NCBI GenBank assembly: GCA_903813345.2
Contig: CAIIXF020000005.1
Span: forward strand, 23,689,375-23,753,374
Direction of reading: 5' to 3'
DNA length: 64,000 bases
DNA from: Owenia fusiformis
Lineage: Eukaryota > Annelida > Polychaeta > Sabellida > Oweniidae
Below the pieces are notes generated by a model. It had not been told where the DNA came from and made no database searches. It saw only the letters and a list, made by a program, of their open reading frames with translations. Positions 48,601-64,000 of the stretch are shown here, piece after piece; position 1 is the stretch's first letter; each line of letters begins with the position of its first letter. The position numbers were made by a program, and so were the translations under genes.

Positions 48601-49058
48601 AAGTGCATTATTGTATTTTCAAGTGCACATTTTTGTGCTGTAACATCTTAATAAGTGTACCTTGACACTATACCTAACTGGTCATTAGTTTAAAAGCTAC
48701 TGAGAGAAAAATGCATTTAAATAGAATTGTGATTTCATCTCATTTTTGGAGGTTCTAATTTTCTTAACTATTAAGAAGCACTTATTTAGTTCAATCTATT
48801 CTACAAGGTAATACAACACTTTAATTTTTACTTATGGGTGTGCAGAACTTGTTTGAGAAGAAGACAGAACTTAACTTCATTTGCTCTTAAGAGATTGGGG
48901 GTATGTTTAAACTAGAAGATTACACTTGGCTGCTCTGATGGGAATTATGAGTTGGCTGTATGTTGTTTGACTGAGGTAATGTGCCATACTCCACCCATAA
49001 GCCTGACCCTATAGAGGGAGGCACCTATAGGGGGTATATCATTTACACATTTAAGTCT
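45604..49058. other. 3' flank of PMCA last exon C1 (possible 3' UTR)
   Basis: AT-rich sequence directly 3' of the C1 stop in transcript direction, with no further calmodulin-binding-type exon or other coding exon recognised. The transcript end cannot be fixed from the sequence. Confidence 0.3.
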
Positions 49059-63586
<14,528 letters not shown>

Positions 63587-63649
63587 CTGAAATATTGAAA
63601 CACAAGACTTGCACATTTGAGTTCATACATATTAACTCAGATTATCAAA

Positions 63650-64000
63650 CTCAAAATGAAATTGATATACAGCTGTATAGATTTTCATGTGGAATTAAAA
63701 GACTAACACAGAATTTTACACTCAAAATAAAATTAATATACAGATTTTCACATGGAATTAAAAGACTAAATCAGAATTTCACAATCAAAGTGAAATTGAT
63801 ATACAGATTTTCACATGGAATTAAAAGACTAACTCAGAATTTCACAATCAAAGTGAAATTGATATACAGATTTTCACATGGAATTAAAAGACTAACTCAG
63901 AATTTCACAATCAAAGTGAAATTGATATACAGATTTTCACATGGAATTAAAAGACTAACTCAGAATTTCACACTCAAAGTGAAATTGATATACAGATTTT
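63650..64000. repeat. 63-bp tandem repeat in a PMCA intron
   Basis: GATATACAGATTTTCACATG, GAATTAAAAGACTAACTCAG and AATTTCACAATCAAAGTGAA form a 63-bp unit repeated over five times. It gets more uniform to the right and runs off the window. Confidence 0.9.

Overview
The window is metazoan nuclear DNA: AT-rich, intron-rich, with long intergenic stretches full of short inverted-repeat (foldback) elements, minisatellites and degenerate tandem repeats. The mix of repeat families and the style of the two genes suggest a lophotrochozoan, most likely a mollusc. That placement is inference, because no species-diagnostic marker is present. There is no bacterial, phage or CRISPR content.

Two genes can be read with confidence, both on the minus strand. 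The first is a complete four-exon coding region for the small GTPase Rap1 (7,880-10,159; 184 residues, CaaX end CLIL), with an acceptor in the 5' UTR showing that a noncoding exon lies upstream. The second is the 3' half of a plasma-membrane calcium ATPase (PMCA/ATP2B family; 49,059-63,586, continuing past the right edge). Nine constitutive exons run from the nucleotide-binding domain through M10 to the first half of the calmodulin-binding helix. They are followed by three alternative last exons, about 3-4 kb apart, at 56.3, 53.1 and 49.3 kb. Each begins in phase 0 with (I/L)RVV(N/R)AF, so each supplies its own second half of the calmodulin-binding helix, its own tail and its own stop. Two tails end in PDZ-ligand-like motifs (ETSI, ETAV); the third does not.

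From 10.75 to 23.5 kb, probably inside the Rap1 5' region, there is an R-P-R-P-R array with a 5,450-bp period. R is a ~1.9-kb segment carrying a 406-bp palindromic element. P is a 3,549-bp near-perfect palindrome with 1,674-bp arms, a 6-bp CACACA target duplication, a tRNA-Pro-like sequence in each arm, arrays of CCAAT- and GATA-type motifs and a CCG/CCA microsatellite at the apex. The third R carries the uninterrupted target site.

The rest (0-7.8 kb and 23.5-49 kb) is intergenic or UTR/intronic sequence dominated by mobile-element remnants. These include a 2.1-kb element with CGGTAG arrays, a 147-bp tandem array split by a Harbinger-like MITE, an AGGTCA-rich tandem array, a hairpin nested inside a hairpin, a degenerate Tx1/L1-like retrotransposon 3' end, an 852-bp palindrome, a GTGGGACT/ATGGGGC cluster and a hAT-like MITE. 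Several of the palindromes share CAC...GTG ends and 5-bp target duplications. CpG-richer, promoter-like stretches occur near 30.1, 33.4 and 35.0 kb without a recognisable coding exon beside them.
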